The position numbers and the translations under genes were made by a program. 64,000 bases of DNA from Moniliophthora roreri (taxonomy: Eukaryota; Basidiomycota; Agaricomycetes; Agaricales; Marasmiaceae): the NCBI GenBank assembly GCA_001466705.2, contig LATX02000226.1:238611-302610 (forward strand). Reading direction: 5' to 3'. Of this stretch, positions 1 through 11,714 are shown in pieces. Under the pieces are notes generated by a model. That model was not told the DNA's origin. It searched no databases and worked only from the letters and a program-made list of their open reading frames with translations. How positions within the stretch are numbered: position 1 is the stretch's first letter; every line of letters starts with the position of its first letter.

Positions 1-323
1 GCGTTTCTCGTAGTCATGATGGAGGCTCAGGACAATAAAGTAGAGCAGGTAGCTTCTCATCGGAACCGGTTATGACAACCCCCGAGGGCACCCCGAGGGG
101 GTCACGTCACTGACGGGAGACGCTGAGTCACTGACAGGAAAATGGGAAAGGAAATATGCAGATATTGAGTGGGGACGAATCTAATGATACAACAGCCTGT
201 TCGTCTAGCATGGACGTATCGTGAAAAGTAAGTATAATGTCAAAGTGTAACATAGATTCTATCATAGCCGCATAAAACCAAATAAATGTATCCATACTTT
301 TCGCATCAGGCTCTATCGTAACT
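1..323. other. Left-edge intergenic region downstream of GGC1
   Basis: No gene is seen. The stretch lies 3' of the carrier gene. It holds a GC-rich imperfect palindrome near position 78-102 (cccccgagggcaccccgaggggg-like) and a short direct repeat of 'gtcactgac' around 107 and 127. These may be part of a 3' UTR or terminator, but no function can be assigned. Confidence 0.4.
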
Positions 324-1586
324 CTAGACAAACTGTCCGAAGAAAGGAATGAGGGATTGTGCTAGCGTATAGCTGAACACGAGCTTGGGTCCTACAACAA
401 TAATCTACAACAGGGCCTTTGTCAGCGAACGGGGTCACGGAACACTGGGAAGAACGCCTTACCTTGGGCGTCAGACCCTTGAACAGAGCTGTAGGGCCCT
501 CGTTCTTAATCAAATCCTTCACAACCGTGATACCCGACACCTTGCTCTCAAAGTTGGCGTTCTGAATCCTAGTCTTGATAGTATCGAGAGGTGCCGCGAC
601 CGTAATGGACGCTACAGCTCCGGCGATGGAAGCGACAAAGTTCTGTGTCCATGTCGCCTTGGAGTAATCAGAAACACCGAGTACATAGTCTTTCGTGACA
701 GCAGATGCACCGAATAGCTGTGACATACAAGTCAGATTGAAATACGAAATGTAAGCAGACTGGGCTGAACGTACCGCAAAACTACCAGGAGCATTCCGTG
801 CCATTGTCCATCCCCATCCACGGTAAAGCGTCGTGCCTTCCTCGGCAACAATCCGCATGATGCCACGACCACGGAATGCCTCAGGGTTGACTTGACGCTT
901 GATCTTCAACACATCCAATGGCAAAAGAACCTATACGCAGCGCGCATGGCATAATTAGCTCCTCCTTTGCACCCTCCAAACAATACGATGACTCCACGCA
1001 CCACTTCACCAATTCCAGTCAAACTAAAATGACCGAGGTTGTCAGACATACACATACACGCAGTAAAAAATGAAAAACACACCTCCCAGCCGTAGCCTGC
1101 ATCATCAACTTTCCCTTCCTCTCTCCAAAAGCATTGGTAAAGTTTTGCTTAAAATGATGGTTGATCAAGTCATTGAACCAAGGTTGACCACCAAACTTGT
1201 ATATCCGCTGAGCAACTTTGTACCCTGCGGCGTATCCAAGACCAGGGAAGAGAGAAAAGAGCTTTCTGCCTATTGAGGCCGTGGCATAGTCTCGGAAGAT
1301 GATGCTGGATAAGGTTGATGCAGAAACCTATGTAATACACGCGTGAATATGGAATATGACGTGCAGCTAAAAAGGAACGCGCACCTTGGCCTTGTTACTC
1401 ATCAATCGTTTTGCTACAGTGTCCACAGGATGGAAGACTAGTAGCTCAGCAATACCTAGACACGTCTCTCTATAAACACACCATTTCGACGGAAAAACGA
1501 CTCCAGTTTTGGTGCATACCGGATGTACCCGACCCAAGAACACGAGCAGTTCCAGATTCTTTTCCCTTTCCCATTGGCGGAGACAT
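324..1586 (-). CDS. GGC1: Mitochondrial GTP/GDP carrier (SLC25 family)
   Basis: This is an inner-membrane carrier of the SLC25 family. The yeast Ggc1/Yhm1 orthologue exchanges GTP for GDP across the mitochondrial inner membrane and affects mitochondrial iron balance. All three family signatures are present: HPVDTVAKR in repeat 1, LPLDVLKIKR in repeat 2 and APLDTIKTR in repeat 3. The stretches NPEAFRGRG, RGWGWTMARNAPGSFA and the C-terminal GPKLVFSYTLAQSLIPFF are close to yeast Ggc1. The ATG at 1586 gives MSPPMGKGKESGTARVLGSG directly before the first carrier repeat. At least five introns are needed, including one of about 52 bp at 722-773 that is open in frame and one that removes the segment before GPKLVF. 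The stop is at 324-326. Predicted length, about 300 residues, is normal for the family. No break was seen. Confidence 0.93.
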
Positions 1587-1946
1587 GATGAAGTGAGGCA
1601 GGAGATGGGTTGAGAGATGAAGGGATGGGGGGCTATTAAAGAGTGGGTGGGTGCTGTAGAATTGCTGTCAGAACACAGGGCTGTCCTGGCGTGGAAGTGA
1701 GTGTTGAAAAAATTTAAGGCCGTGTCCAAATGTCGTAATGACTCGGTCGAGACTCGGATGAAATTCGGATCGTGATAAGATTATCTTATCGGTAGGCATT
1801 CGCATTCACAAGTATTGTAACATGTATCATACAAAAATCTTTATGAACGAAGATGAAACCTCTATAAGTTCAAGTAGTATTATAAGTACGAAGTGAAGCA
1901 TCAAAGAATCCAAGTCAACGGTTCAGGAAAACCATTTAGCGTCTTT

Positions 1947-3477
1947 TCAAGCCAAAAACGGCGTATTTTCAGCATAATATTCATTATTATCTGTCACAAG
2001 AGCATTTTCATTAGAGCTTGAACAGGATTTGACATCATGCAAAGCCAGGACCTCACCTGCATTCTTTATAGCTGTATCCGGGTCTGTCTGCGCAAGCTGC
2101 ATCGCCCCGTCTTGTTTATACACATAATCACCAGTATGTCCGATCGAAAAGAAATGAGAAGACTCGTGCACGATGGTTCCTGCCTGCTCGGAGAATCAGT
2201 TACCGGTAGTTAATATGAGTGCTCAACACAAAACACACCTTTGAGTCTGTCCCTGTCATCGGCGCAGTCCAGAACGAATCTATTAACCAGCCATCCAATG
2301 TTAAAAACTCAAACAGCACCCCCCAGCGAATCACTCACTGCAAAGGTGAATCGTGCCAAATCTACAACGTGGAATATGTATTATCAGCTACTGCCATCAG
2401 ACACAGACAGGGCACAGACTATACTCACCGATCAGGATAAACAAATGCATACGAATCACTCGTGCATGAACAATCATAATGAAACTGCTCCGGATTCGAT
2501 CCATTCAAAAGCATGTTGGAATAATGCTTTGCAACTAAACTCGCTCTTGCAGCTGTGTACTCTCCGAACCACGTCGTATATCGGGGTGTTGCTGCGGTGT
2601 TTCCGAGGGTGTAGCTGTCCGATTCATAAGCAATATAGTTCAAGATGAAGAGAGAAGCTCTCGGAGGCTTACCCATTTGCTTCTACAGCATATTGATGAG
2701 CAAGTGGAGCAGCTGTTATAACTTGTTCTTGCTGTTCTGCTGTGCAGCCTCCCAAGAATTGAATCCTCTTTGATAGACGCGCGATTGGTGCTGGGCGCTT
2801 ATCAACTGCGAGTCGACCGGAGAGAGAAAAGGTATGTGCAGTGGGACCTCGAGACGCCCGAAGCAGAACAGCCCGCTGGGTTTCCGAATCGACATAGTAA
2901 AACGCGTCCGATGCATCAATAGCATACGATCCTTCCGCCGAGGAGGTGAAGTTGTACGCAGACGACACTGATAAGCCACATACATTAGATTAGTACAATA
3001 CAATACAAAAAAGGGGACCAAAGTAGACTTACGATCATGTTCAACGGTGATGGATTCTCCAGGGGCAAGGACCGTAAAAGAAGCCGGGTTGTTGGCTTTG
3101 ACCACTTGGGACGGAACATATTTCACCATCATACCGGTGAATGCGGGAGAACGACTTGAAAGACTGTCAAGATCAACATCGGCGCCGGACCGTGAAATGG
3201 TGAATGTATTGGTGGGATCCGTTGATAAGACTCCACGGGGATCATTCAATAACTTGAGAACTTGGTCTCCGGTGTTGGTGACTGTAGCAGAAACCTTTAG
3301 GTTATCGACGTGTTGGACGTCTGTAGAACCTGCGAGAGAGATTGAGCTTTCCATACATTAGGGAAACCGAAGCCGTGGCATACCGGAGAGATGAAGGAGT
3401 AGTTGAGGTGCAGCTTGAGCCGTGCTGACTGCAAACGACAAGGCTGCGAGCAGAGCGTATGTAGATGAAGATAACAT
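1947..3477 (-). CDS. Secreted deuterolysin-type metalloprotease (M35)
   Basis: This is a secreted zinc endopeptidase of MEROPS family M35, which includes the fungal peptidyl-Lys metalloendopeptidases. The protein starts MLSSSTYALLAALSFAVSTA, a clear signal peptide. A beta-rich propeptide region follows (VSATVTNTGDQVLKLLNDPR and SFTVLAPGESITVEHD). The mature domain has a conserved Cys (FLGGC), then TIVHESSHF, which is the HExxH zinc motif, and GHTGDYVY, which supplies the third ligand (Asp). It ends NEYYAENTPFLA, the usual family C terminus. Six or more short introns interrupt it, including one that separates KNA from DNNEYYAEN. The gene is intact. It probably releases peptides or lysine-terminated fragments outside the cell. 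Substrate specificity is inference. Confidence 0.9.
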
Positions 3478-4600
3478 GTCGATCCAGGCGGTCGAGTTGG
3501 TCTTCAACCTAAAGCGCATGAGGCATTTTATACGTCTCCTGTTCTCTCTCTGTCTTTCTCTCACACGGAACTTACATTTCGGAATCCCAACACGGGGATA
3601 AGACTAGACCAGGACAGATTCAGTCAGTTCAGTCAGCATTCGACCTGTTGGACTACCACTAGCCAAAGATAGCGCGCTCAACCAATCGCATGCTCGCATT
3701 CCGTGTTGATGTGAGTTCCAGGTGCGCCGGGGGCTATCAAGAATCAAGGCAGAAATAAGAAAAACCGAGGGCGTAGGAGGCCTAGATATGTGTGTGCCCT
3801 GGAGTGTCAACACCCGACGAACGCGTGAAAGAACGAAAAGCAGTGTGGTACATAGAGCCTCCCATGGCCGTGTCTCCTGGAAAACTCATTTTGTTCGGTA
3901 CCACGATTCCGAGTGATACGGCGGTTGAGAGAGCTAGGCCTCTTGGGAAGGGAAGGTTGTCGAGGAACCATCTTCTGTGTTATCTCACGGGCCGACGTTC
4001 GAATATGGTAATAGATTAGTGGCGCGGAAGACAAGAAGCAGAACTGTATTGAGCTTGTGTCATTTTGAGGCGATAAGCGTTCACAATGATGTATTCATAA
4101 TTGAATATGTATACCATCGATGGGAGTTTGCCTGCTCGGACCATTGAATGACAAAATACGGCAGAAAGGGGGTCAGTGTTGACGCTGAGGATATTATAAT
4201 CGTAGACCGCTCTCACTGTAGCCTGACGCCATAAGTCATCTTTGCGTCGGGTATTTTTGAGCATCTCATATCTCCTGCCATGACGCGTGCATCAACCATC
4301 AATCTAGACCGGATATTGCCTTTGCGCAGAGTAGTTAAGCATGGTGCACATCAATGGGCCAGGTGCTTAGATATTGACATGAGTACCCTCCCAGATTCTT
4401 GATGTAGGTATAAGAGATGGCGCTAGGCCCAGGGGTAGAGATACCGGTGAGGACATTCTAGGGTCTTGATGGTGTGAGTCAAATCACACGACATCCACGG
4501 TAAATGAAATGTTTAAAAATAGCGGGCTAGGGATGACATATGAAGAAAAAGACCGAGTCAAGCCTAAAGCGAGACCAGGAACCTGCTGTAAGCTTAATCT
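3478..4600. other. Intergenic region, no gene recognised
   Basis: The stretch is 5' of the M35 protease and holds its promoter. Only short overlapping open frames without family features are present. No tRNA or repeat was recognised. It ends where similarity to the flank of the eIF2A gene begins. Confidence 0.4.
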
Positions 4601-5420
4601 TGGACTTGGGTAAAGCAGGAACCTACTTGTCACCCTGAAAGGTGCAAAATTCGAGTATTGGTGAGTACTGTGCGCAAAGATATATCAAAACCGATACAAG
4701 TCCCGAAGCTACATACATCAGACAGAGTCGTCGAAAGGAAAACGAGCGAAACGCACCAAACTGATTAAATACCCTGTCAGAGTACGTGTGCACAGCGTCA
4801 GAGGTGCAGATTCTGTCAAGGTAGCTAAAACAATGACAAGACTTGTTTCAAGTGCGCTGAAGCAATGTATCAAGAGTTTTGACTTTAGCACGAAGGGAGG
4901 TGGTGAAATAAACGCACCCTAATTGATATTCGTGTGCTCACAGTGAGCATGGTAACCGTTCGTAAATGAAAGGTACTATCTCCGTCTTGCTTCAGTGCGG
5001 CCGTAACGATGCTGTTGAGGCGCTTTGTAGATTTCATAAAGGCTGCGTCAGAGGTGCAGTCAAAAACCACCGATAGCAAGTTCTAACGGCTTGAGGCAAC
5101 TTGTAAGAGTCAGATTCGAGGAACGCATGTATCCAGTGTGCTGACTATGGAAGTGCAACCTGTGTCCAAGGCGACACCCAGTGCTCGTGAGGAATCATAT
5201 TGCATATATGCGGCGATTTCCGAACAACCTGCCCCGGAAATAGAATTCGGCAACGTAAACACCACTCGTTTTTGCCCTTCAGCTTGGAAGCATCAACTTG
5301 CTTCAATTCCTCCGTCTGACCCCACTTCTGATCGTCCGAGATCCCAACGAAACGTCTGCTCGAATTTCTCAGCGATTCGCGTGTTCGTCCGGTTTTCTGA
5401 TTTCTTTCAGATAGGAAAAT
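4600..5420 (+). pseudogene. Decayed copy of the eIF2A upstream region and first exon
   Basis: This segment matches the reverse complement of about 25370-26015, the promoter and 5' end of the functional eIF2A gene. The best stretches are 'ttgtcaccctgaaaggtgca' near 4627 and a block at 5280-5400. That block aligns with the eIF2A leader, start region and first intron ('cttctgatcgtccga', 'atcccaacgaaa', 'gtctgctc'). The start codon position reads ACG instead of ATG, so it is not expected to be translated like eIF2A. The matching 3' end lies at about 7805-8026 in the same orientation, so this looks like one side of a full-length duplicate whose interior has decayed or been replaced. Confidence 0.75.
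4780..5025 (+). repeat. Direct repeat copy 1 (partner at 5465-5775)
   Basis: Shared words occur in the same order in both copies: 'gtgtgcac', then 'caatgacaag', 'gtgctgaagc', 'acgcaccct', 'aaatgaaagg', 'ctatctccgtctt' and 'gatgctgttgag'. The spacing is about 690 bp. A related stretch lies in the eIF2A 5' flank near 25740-25860 on the opposite strand. The element belongs to the duplicated eIF2A flank and was then tandemly copied. Confidence 0.7.
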
Positions 5421-5464
5421 CTTACTACCAAGCGTGTTTTCACCCGTTCTAATCTCTGAGCTAG

Positions 5465-5775
5465 GCAGAGCACGTGTGCACTGCGTTGAAAATGCAGTAA
5501 ATAGTCGTTGCCAAGTCAGCCGAAACCAATGACAAGCCCGAGTGTGCTGAAGCGAAACGGTTTTAGCAGAGTTTTAGTGTTTACTGCCTTGCAGGAAGGA
5601 AGCGACGCAAACGTTACGCACCCTTATGGTTGTGGAGATCTACCGGGCCGCCACTAACATCGGGATTGTATGTTAAAGGATCCTCATGGTGAACAGGACA
5701 ATAAATGAAAGGCCCGGGTGCTATCTCCGTCTTCCATTGATGCAGTCATAAAGAAGGGATGCTGTTGAGATGCTC
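5465..5775 (+). repeat. Direct repeat copy 2 (partner at 4780-5025)
   Basis: Diverged second copy of the element at 4780-5025, with the same ordered blocks and short insertions. The eIF2A first-exon relic lies between the two copies, so the duplication is younger than, or simultaneous with, arrival of the eIF2A segment. No coding capacity was recognised. Confidence 0.65.
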
Positions 5776-7804
5776 GATCAAACGGTGGACCATGAAAACC
5801 ATGCTTCGTGGCGGTGAAAGAGGCCCTGGAACTTGCGCTACCGAGTAAAGATCTAATCGGACTCGGGCTCGCGATACATCATGATGATCTATGGCATCAC
5901 CAAACAGTGAACAATGCTCCACTTGGGAAGAAACAAGGCTTCAATGGTATTGAGAATGGTGACCTTCGAAAGGGTCAAGGAACATTCTGGGAACGAATCA
6001 GCCAATTGACAGGCATGAGCAAATGAGGAAGAGAAAAAAAAAAGATTCACCTCAGACTTCAATCTCAATTACATTGTACGTCTCAGGAGCCAAATTCAGC
6101 TGCGTTACTCTATCAAAGGGACCAAACCCCAAGCAGAGAAGTACATTGATGCGAAAATCAACGAAAAGGGGTCTCGTGCTCTAAATCATCGAAGAAACAG
6201 CTCTGGATATCCAGTTATCCCTGAGTCGCTGCACGGTGCCGTATGAAAGTGAAACCCATGTAAAATATCTCGTTAGCTTGAATTGAAGAGTTGTATTGCA
6301 CATACCAGATAACCTTGGGCTATTCATGCGCAGAGCACAGAGGGCCAGAGCGGTCGTGGTCACGGTCGCGGCTTTCCTTCAAACAGCCTGCCCTAAAGTA
6401 GACCCATGAAGGCTAGCTGAGCACCAAACGAATCGGTATTTCCTCGCTGTTCTACTTGAAGCTGGCAAGCTCGAGATTCGAGTCCTTGAGATGGAAGGGT
6501 CGAGAATATAGTGAGAAGGGACGCGTCGACACACTTGACCCTGACCACCATCATCGGCACGCATGGTATATTCAGCTACAACTATCTTTTCTCAAAATTT
6601 GGACATTCGAACCAGAGATCCATTGCTATCATCCAGCACTTACGGGCGAACGGATCCGAACGATATGATATGGGCTCAAGGGCTTTGACGACGCGAGATT
6701 TCAATCGGCTCGAACGGGAATATTCCACAGCAAACGGAGACCAGGAAGGCTGATCAACTACGGAAGTTGAACCGAATGAACGCAGTTAATGGCCAGCGAG
6801 GTGCGTTCGTCGTTTGTGCTGTTTGAACTTCTGCGATGTTCATTATTTTGCCAGGCAAAGCTTTAGTATTTACTCATCATTGCGCTTCCCAGCTCGGCTG
6901 ATGCGATGTCAAGCTCCAAAAGAATAAGAAATACGAAGAAGAGATCATTAAGCAACTCGGAGTTAATTGGGGAACACGGATTGAGCGATATCTTGCTGGC
7001 TGGGAAATTTGACGCTTATCATTGGCCACGTTCGAAAAGGGTCAGAATATCACCCTCGGTGAGTAACCATGTCAATGTTCAGTGTCGTGCATATATTAAT
7101 TGTGTCTGCGTGCAGCAGGTACGATGGACGAAAATCTGATATTGGAAAATGTGACATTGTCCAGAGCGTGAAACGGAGGGCAGTAAAGTGGGGAAGCTGT
7201 CGATTTCGCCCCAGCGAGCGTCAGATTCGGCGGGTGTGACTTTGCCATAGCGAGGAACTTCAGGTTCGTGATCACTGGTTGGGTTGTTCAAGGTGCTGAA
7301 CGTGGAATAGGCACTATATCCCCAGAGCAGTTCGATAGCGAGGTTCAATACCCATTTTCCGGTTTCGGTACTTCCGCATGACTTACAAGCTTCCCCTCAA
7401 CCTGGTACTGCCGGATATGATCCAGGTCAGGTGTCGCTTCGACTTCTCAAAGCGCAGGCCTTCAACTGGACTATGGGGTTGTACCTCACGGGTTAACTCA
7501 GCAAGTCGACGATGATACCTGAGCCCTTTCCGCGACGCTCTATCCTCTTCACAAGTCCACGAGCTCATTTTCATTTCTCCGTCTCGCCGCCCTGCTCGTT
7601 TACGCTCGAAATCAGATATATATCCTGATTGACATCCAAGATCCAAAAATCACTTTCAGTCGAACGGACTTGATGAGCTCAGAGAAAGGATAAGCAGGAA
7701 CTGCGGAGGATAATAAAGAGAAGTAACGTACGTTGAGGTTACACGTTTTGGTATCGAGCCTTTTTTTTGGACTAACGGATGCTCCAGTCTTCAACACGAA
7801 CTCT
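5776..7804 (+). other. Unrecognised, probably degenerate coding sequence
   Basis: Several plus-strand frames look protein-like but do not join into one gene. They are 5808-6026 (MAVKEALELALPSKDLIGLG...), about 6050-6190 (FNLNYIVRLRSQIQLRYSIK), 6511-6753 (GTHGIFSYNYLFSKFGH...) and about 6910-7010 (KKYEEEIIKQLGVNWGTRIE). Stops and frame changes separate them. I do not recognise the family. The segment lies between the 5' and 3' relics of eIF2A but shows no visible similarity to eIF2A exons, so it is either an insertion or very decayed. Confidence 0.35.
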
Positions 7805-8026
7805 AGCATCGAAGAACTCAAAGAAAAACCAAACGTGGTGGGAGGCTTGAAGCGACGCAGATTCAGAAGATGGAAGGGGAGGCGAAGATTAGGAAGGAGC
7901 TTCCGGCGTTGAGGGTCACTGCCTAGGTACTCCTTGCTTACGGACAAGTCAGGGCAGCTTATCCGTCTCGGCCTCCTTGTATATATGTGATAATCTGCTA
8001 GTATATACTTGGTGCTCACTTACATG
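7805..8026 (+). pseudogene. Decayed copy of the eIF2A 3' end
   Basis: The sequence aligns with the reverse complement of 22957-23210, the last exon and 3' flank of the functional eIF2A gene. It encodes a recognisable version of the eIF2A C terminus (QKMEGEAKIRKELPALRVTA and a stop). Similarity continues past the stop through 'ggtactcctt', 'acggacaagtcaggg' and 'ttggtgctca'. Together with the 5' relic it shows that a whole eIF2A locus was copied here in inverted orientation. Homology stops at about 8026. Confidence 0.8.
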
Positions 8027-8285
8027 AGCTTTCTGGTTGGTGTATGTGATCGATCACGGCTAGGTGTTCGGTGGGAGGGATTTTGCGCGTGACTCCGAGT
8101 TCAGAAATTGCCACGTGTTCACGGTACTGCATTCGTGATAGAGTTTTGTCGAGCTTCCAATGCATACCATCCGACATGCTGACACTGCTTTTCACGACCA
8201 ACCTCCAGCAAAGGCTTGAGGTCTTTCTAGACTGTACCCTGCATGGAAAACCTGGACTTGGTGCGAACACCAGCTTTCAGGCGGG

Positions 8286-11200
8286 TGGAAAATGAAGAAG
8301 ATCTTCGTTCAATATTGGCTCTCCCGGAGGCACTCGACACTCTCTTGTCCTTAGATGCTGCATCGGTTCCTTTTGTTGTACAGCTGCTTCAATCTGTACG
8401 TGTCTAGTGCAATACCTCGTCATTAAACGGCTGACGGTCGATATAGGAAGTACATCAAGCGTCGTCGACTGATCTATATCGAAGGCAATGTTGGTCAGGT
8501 ATCCGTGCGCTGGCAAAGAAGCATCGAGTGCTACCGGACTGCCTATTTTTGAACAACATCACCCGAGAGGGCAATCATCCGCTCTACGGGGGTGGATTCG
8601 CTGTGGGTTATACGTATCAAGCCATTCAGTGTCGGGCTAATGGCTGTACAGGATGTCTTTAAAGGAAGCATTGAAGATCGACCGGTTTGCTTGAAGGTTT
8701 TGCGAACATATGTGAAAGCTGATCAGCGGAAACGGGATAAGATGTTCGTAGTGCGTATCGCTCTGATAAAGCCTCTTCATTCGATTAATGTACTCTCATA
8801 TGTGTTTAATAGGATTTCTGTCAAGAAGCCCTCCTATGCATCCAGCTCAACCATCCGAACGTGCTACCACTCTTGGGCATCAACTTTGACCTGTTCGTAC
8901 CTGGTTTATGTCTGGTATCTCCCTGGATGGTGAATGGCAATATAATTTCGTACCTGGAACACAATCCTGACCACGATAAACTGAAATGTGTTCGTGAGGA
9001 ATAAACATGTTTCTGTGCTCATGCTGACGGCGCGGCGCAGATATTCGAAATAGCTTCAGGTCTGGCGTACCTCCACAATCTCGACCCGATGGTCACACAC
9101 AATGACATCAAAGGGGTAAGTCACTACTACTCACTACTTCCATGTTCATTTTCGGCGTCAGCGTCTGATATTAGTCATTTAGGCCAACATATTTGTGGAT
9201 GATCATCTGAGTTGTGTATTAGCAGACTTTGGTTTGGCTGCAGTATCGGCTTTTCAGTGGCACGGGCAGCGGTGCGATAAAGGGTTCTCTTAGGTGGATG
9301 GCCCCAGAGGTGTTTACATATATCCCACCAGTGGATGACGGCTGGGAAGGACAAGTCTCCTCGGGATATCTATGCGTACGCATGCACAGTGCTTGAGGTG
9401 AGCCTCTAAATACTCCAGTACTGCAGTACTTATGCATGATACACAGATAATAACCGGAAAACCGCCATTTTTCGGGCTACCGGAACCTACGGTTATGCTG
9501 TATGCAATTCATGGAAAACGTCCGGAAAGACCAACAGTCGGGTGGTGTCCTGATGATATATGGGGCTTAGTAGAACGATGCTGGGTAGAGGATCCCGCAA
9601 AGCGACCTCGCGCTCTCGATATAGAGCGGTACCTCAGGCTATGCGTGCTAGCTCCACCGAGAGACACCGGCTCCTCCGCACTCGATGCACCGTTGAGGGA
9701 GGTACTCAGCCTGAATTTGGATGCTCGCGCCAGTGTCATTCCCCAGCAGATTGCGAGCACAAATGTTCCTGCACTGCTTCCCCCCGCCGTCGATATCCAA
9801 CCGGGTGCTGGGCAAACAGTGTCAACGACAATTAAAGAGAAGAATATTGGCAAGTGGTTCCGGCACTCGAATATTCCTAGGCTCCGACTTCCTCCTCAAG
9901 CCAATACCAGAGCAATGAAATCAAGAAAGCGGGCACTTCTCATTGGAATTCGAGCTTTTGGACTTGAAGCTTGCAGTGACGTGGATGACTGGAAGAAGTT
10001 GTTGGTTGGTTTCTATGGATACCGCGAGGAGGATGTGATCGTTATGAAAGACAAGGAAGAGGAAGTAGGATCGAGGTTCTACCCTAATCATGCCAACATT
10101 GTACAATATTTTGACCCGGTGGAACACAGCTGACACAATTGCTTTCAGATGAGGGTTCTAACGAATGAATTTATCCTCAAGGACGAAGAAAACGTATTAT
10201 ACTTCTTTCTCTGTTTGTAGAGTTCTCTTCTTCCGTTCAAGCGTAGGACTGAACTCCCTCTAGATTCGGGGTGCTCGGGTCCGACAGAATGTTACGACAT
10301 GGATGGATTGGAAGACGGTGAATGGTTCGAATCCTTATGATAGTCCCTTTGCTCATCGCACATACCTAGTGATCGTCCCCGTAGATGCCCTTGACCAGTA
10401 CGGAAATATTATCCCGGAACGTACCATTCTGGACTACGTATGTTACCTTTCAACCTTGACATGTTCGTTTCCTGTTGCTTTAATTGAATAATCTTCACTT
10501 CAGGTACTCAGGCAAGCCTTGGTGGTGTCATTACCATCCCGTTGCAAACTCGTCGTGAGTCCCTCGCTACTAGTTGTCGCAACTTGCAATGATATGGGTG
10601 TCACAGGCAGTATTCGATACATGTCATAGTGGCACACTCATGGGTAAGAATTATAGTCATTGAAGGGGGCAATATCAATCTTCACTGACTCTCCTTGGAC
10701 TCCTCGATAGACCTCTATCATCACGGATGCAACAGGGCTTTCGCACCCTGGAATGGTACACGTCCACCCTCAACATCATTTAGCACTATTCTAATTCGAA
10801 TCAAGCAAAAAGTCGTCGGATTAAACGAAAGTGTAAGTAGCCAAATCTTGAAGACCCTGGTGTGGCAAGGTTTGCAAGCATTGAATGTTGAACGCCCAGT
10901 CGGTGAAACCTGGTCCCGCATTGCGAAGCGCATTTGTAGTGTACTCGTTCCCAAGGCCATCAATGCAGAAAAACACTGCGCAGATGTGGTACGTAACGTC
11001 TATAAAAGTATTGAGGTCAACTTCACACTTTGATATGCGTAGATTTGTATCTCATCATGTCGTGACCGTGAACATGCCGGTGCATGGGACGAGACAAGCC
11101 TGGACTCCGGGGGCGTATCTGTGGCCAAGGCGAGTTTCAAACTTTGATAATGCAGTCGTCTCTTCTGATATACTGAACTCGGTATTATAACAGGCAATGC

Positions 11201-11430
11201 TCGATTATCTCAGTCAGTTGACGGATACAACCGTGTCAGAATATTACTGATACATCTGTTAGAGCATGTCAATCCGACGCCTACATATCAAGATCTCATG
11301 AGGAATATAACGTGGGTCGACCTCTTGAGAACGAGGCGATATCAGGATAGTCTAACATACACCTCTCGAACCGTGACAGAGATAGCCTCCAAACTCGAAA
11401 TATCGAGCTGTCGAACAACCTAGAGGTGAG
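8286..11430 (+). pseudogene. Broken TKL-like kinase fused to a caspase-like domain
   Basis: A multi-exon gene can be traced through canonical introns. The N-terminal part reads ENEEDLRSILALPEALDTLL and YRRQCWSGIRALAKKH. A kinase domain follows: glycine loop GGGFADVFKG, lysine in VCLKVLR, catalytic HNDIKGAN, DFG in LADFGLAA, then GSLRWMAPEV, ITGKPPFFGLPEPTVM, VGWCPDDIW and ERCWVEDPAKRPRA. A linker of about 90 residues leads to a caspase-like domain: KRALLIGI, DVDDWKKLL, YREEDVIVM, the His region SGCSGPTECYDMDGLEDG, then VIVPVDALDQYGNIIPERTI, the Cys region AVFDTCHSGTLM, and CISSCRDREHAGAWDE. Frame changes lie in the activation segment (about 9250 and 9340) and after EDGEW (about 10332). The catalytic His position reads Cys. 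I call it a pseudogene; sequencing error could explain the frame changes but not the lost His. In family terms it would couple phosphorylation to a cell-death type protease. Confidence 0.8.
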
Positions 11431-11714
11431 ATATACTATACTGTAACTTTTATACTACCACTGATTCTCGGGCCTTCCCTACTAGCTAAGTAGTGGTCTA
11501 CCTCTAGTATGTATTGCTTTGATCGCAATTCTTCAACGCTTGAGAGCTTGAGATCTAACGAGATTGCATAGCGGATGAATGACAGACTACGCCTCTAGCG
11601 CGGAACTGATCGACCATGTCGTTGTTGGGGTCATACTCGAACTTATGCGTCGTTTTCACGCTATCCGAGTCATCATGTCATTCCATATGTCCAAACTTCT
11701 ACGGATATCTAAGT

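Noticed and set aside
9240..9360. Frame changes in the kinase activation segment explained as introns
   Set aside because: No GT-AG pair restores the frame while keeping the conserved GSLRWMAPEV and SPRDIYAYACTVLE segments.
10316..10330. 'ggttcgaatcc', a perfect tRNA B-box word
   Set aside because: It lies within the exon of the caspase-like domain (DGEWFES) and has no A box or stems.
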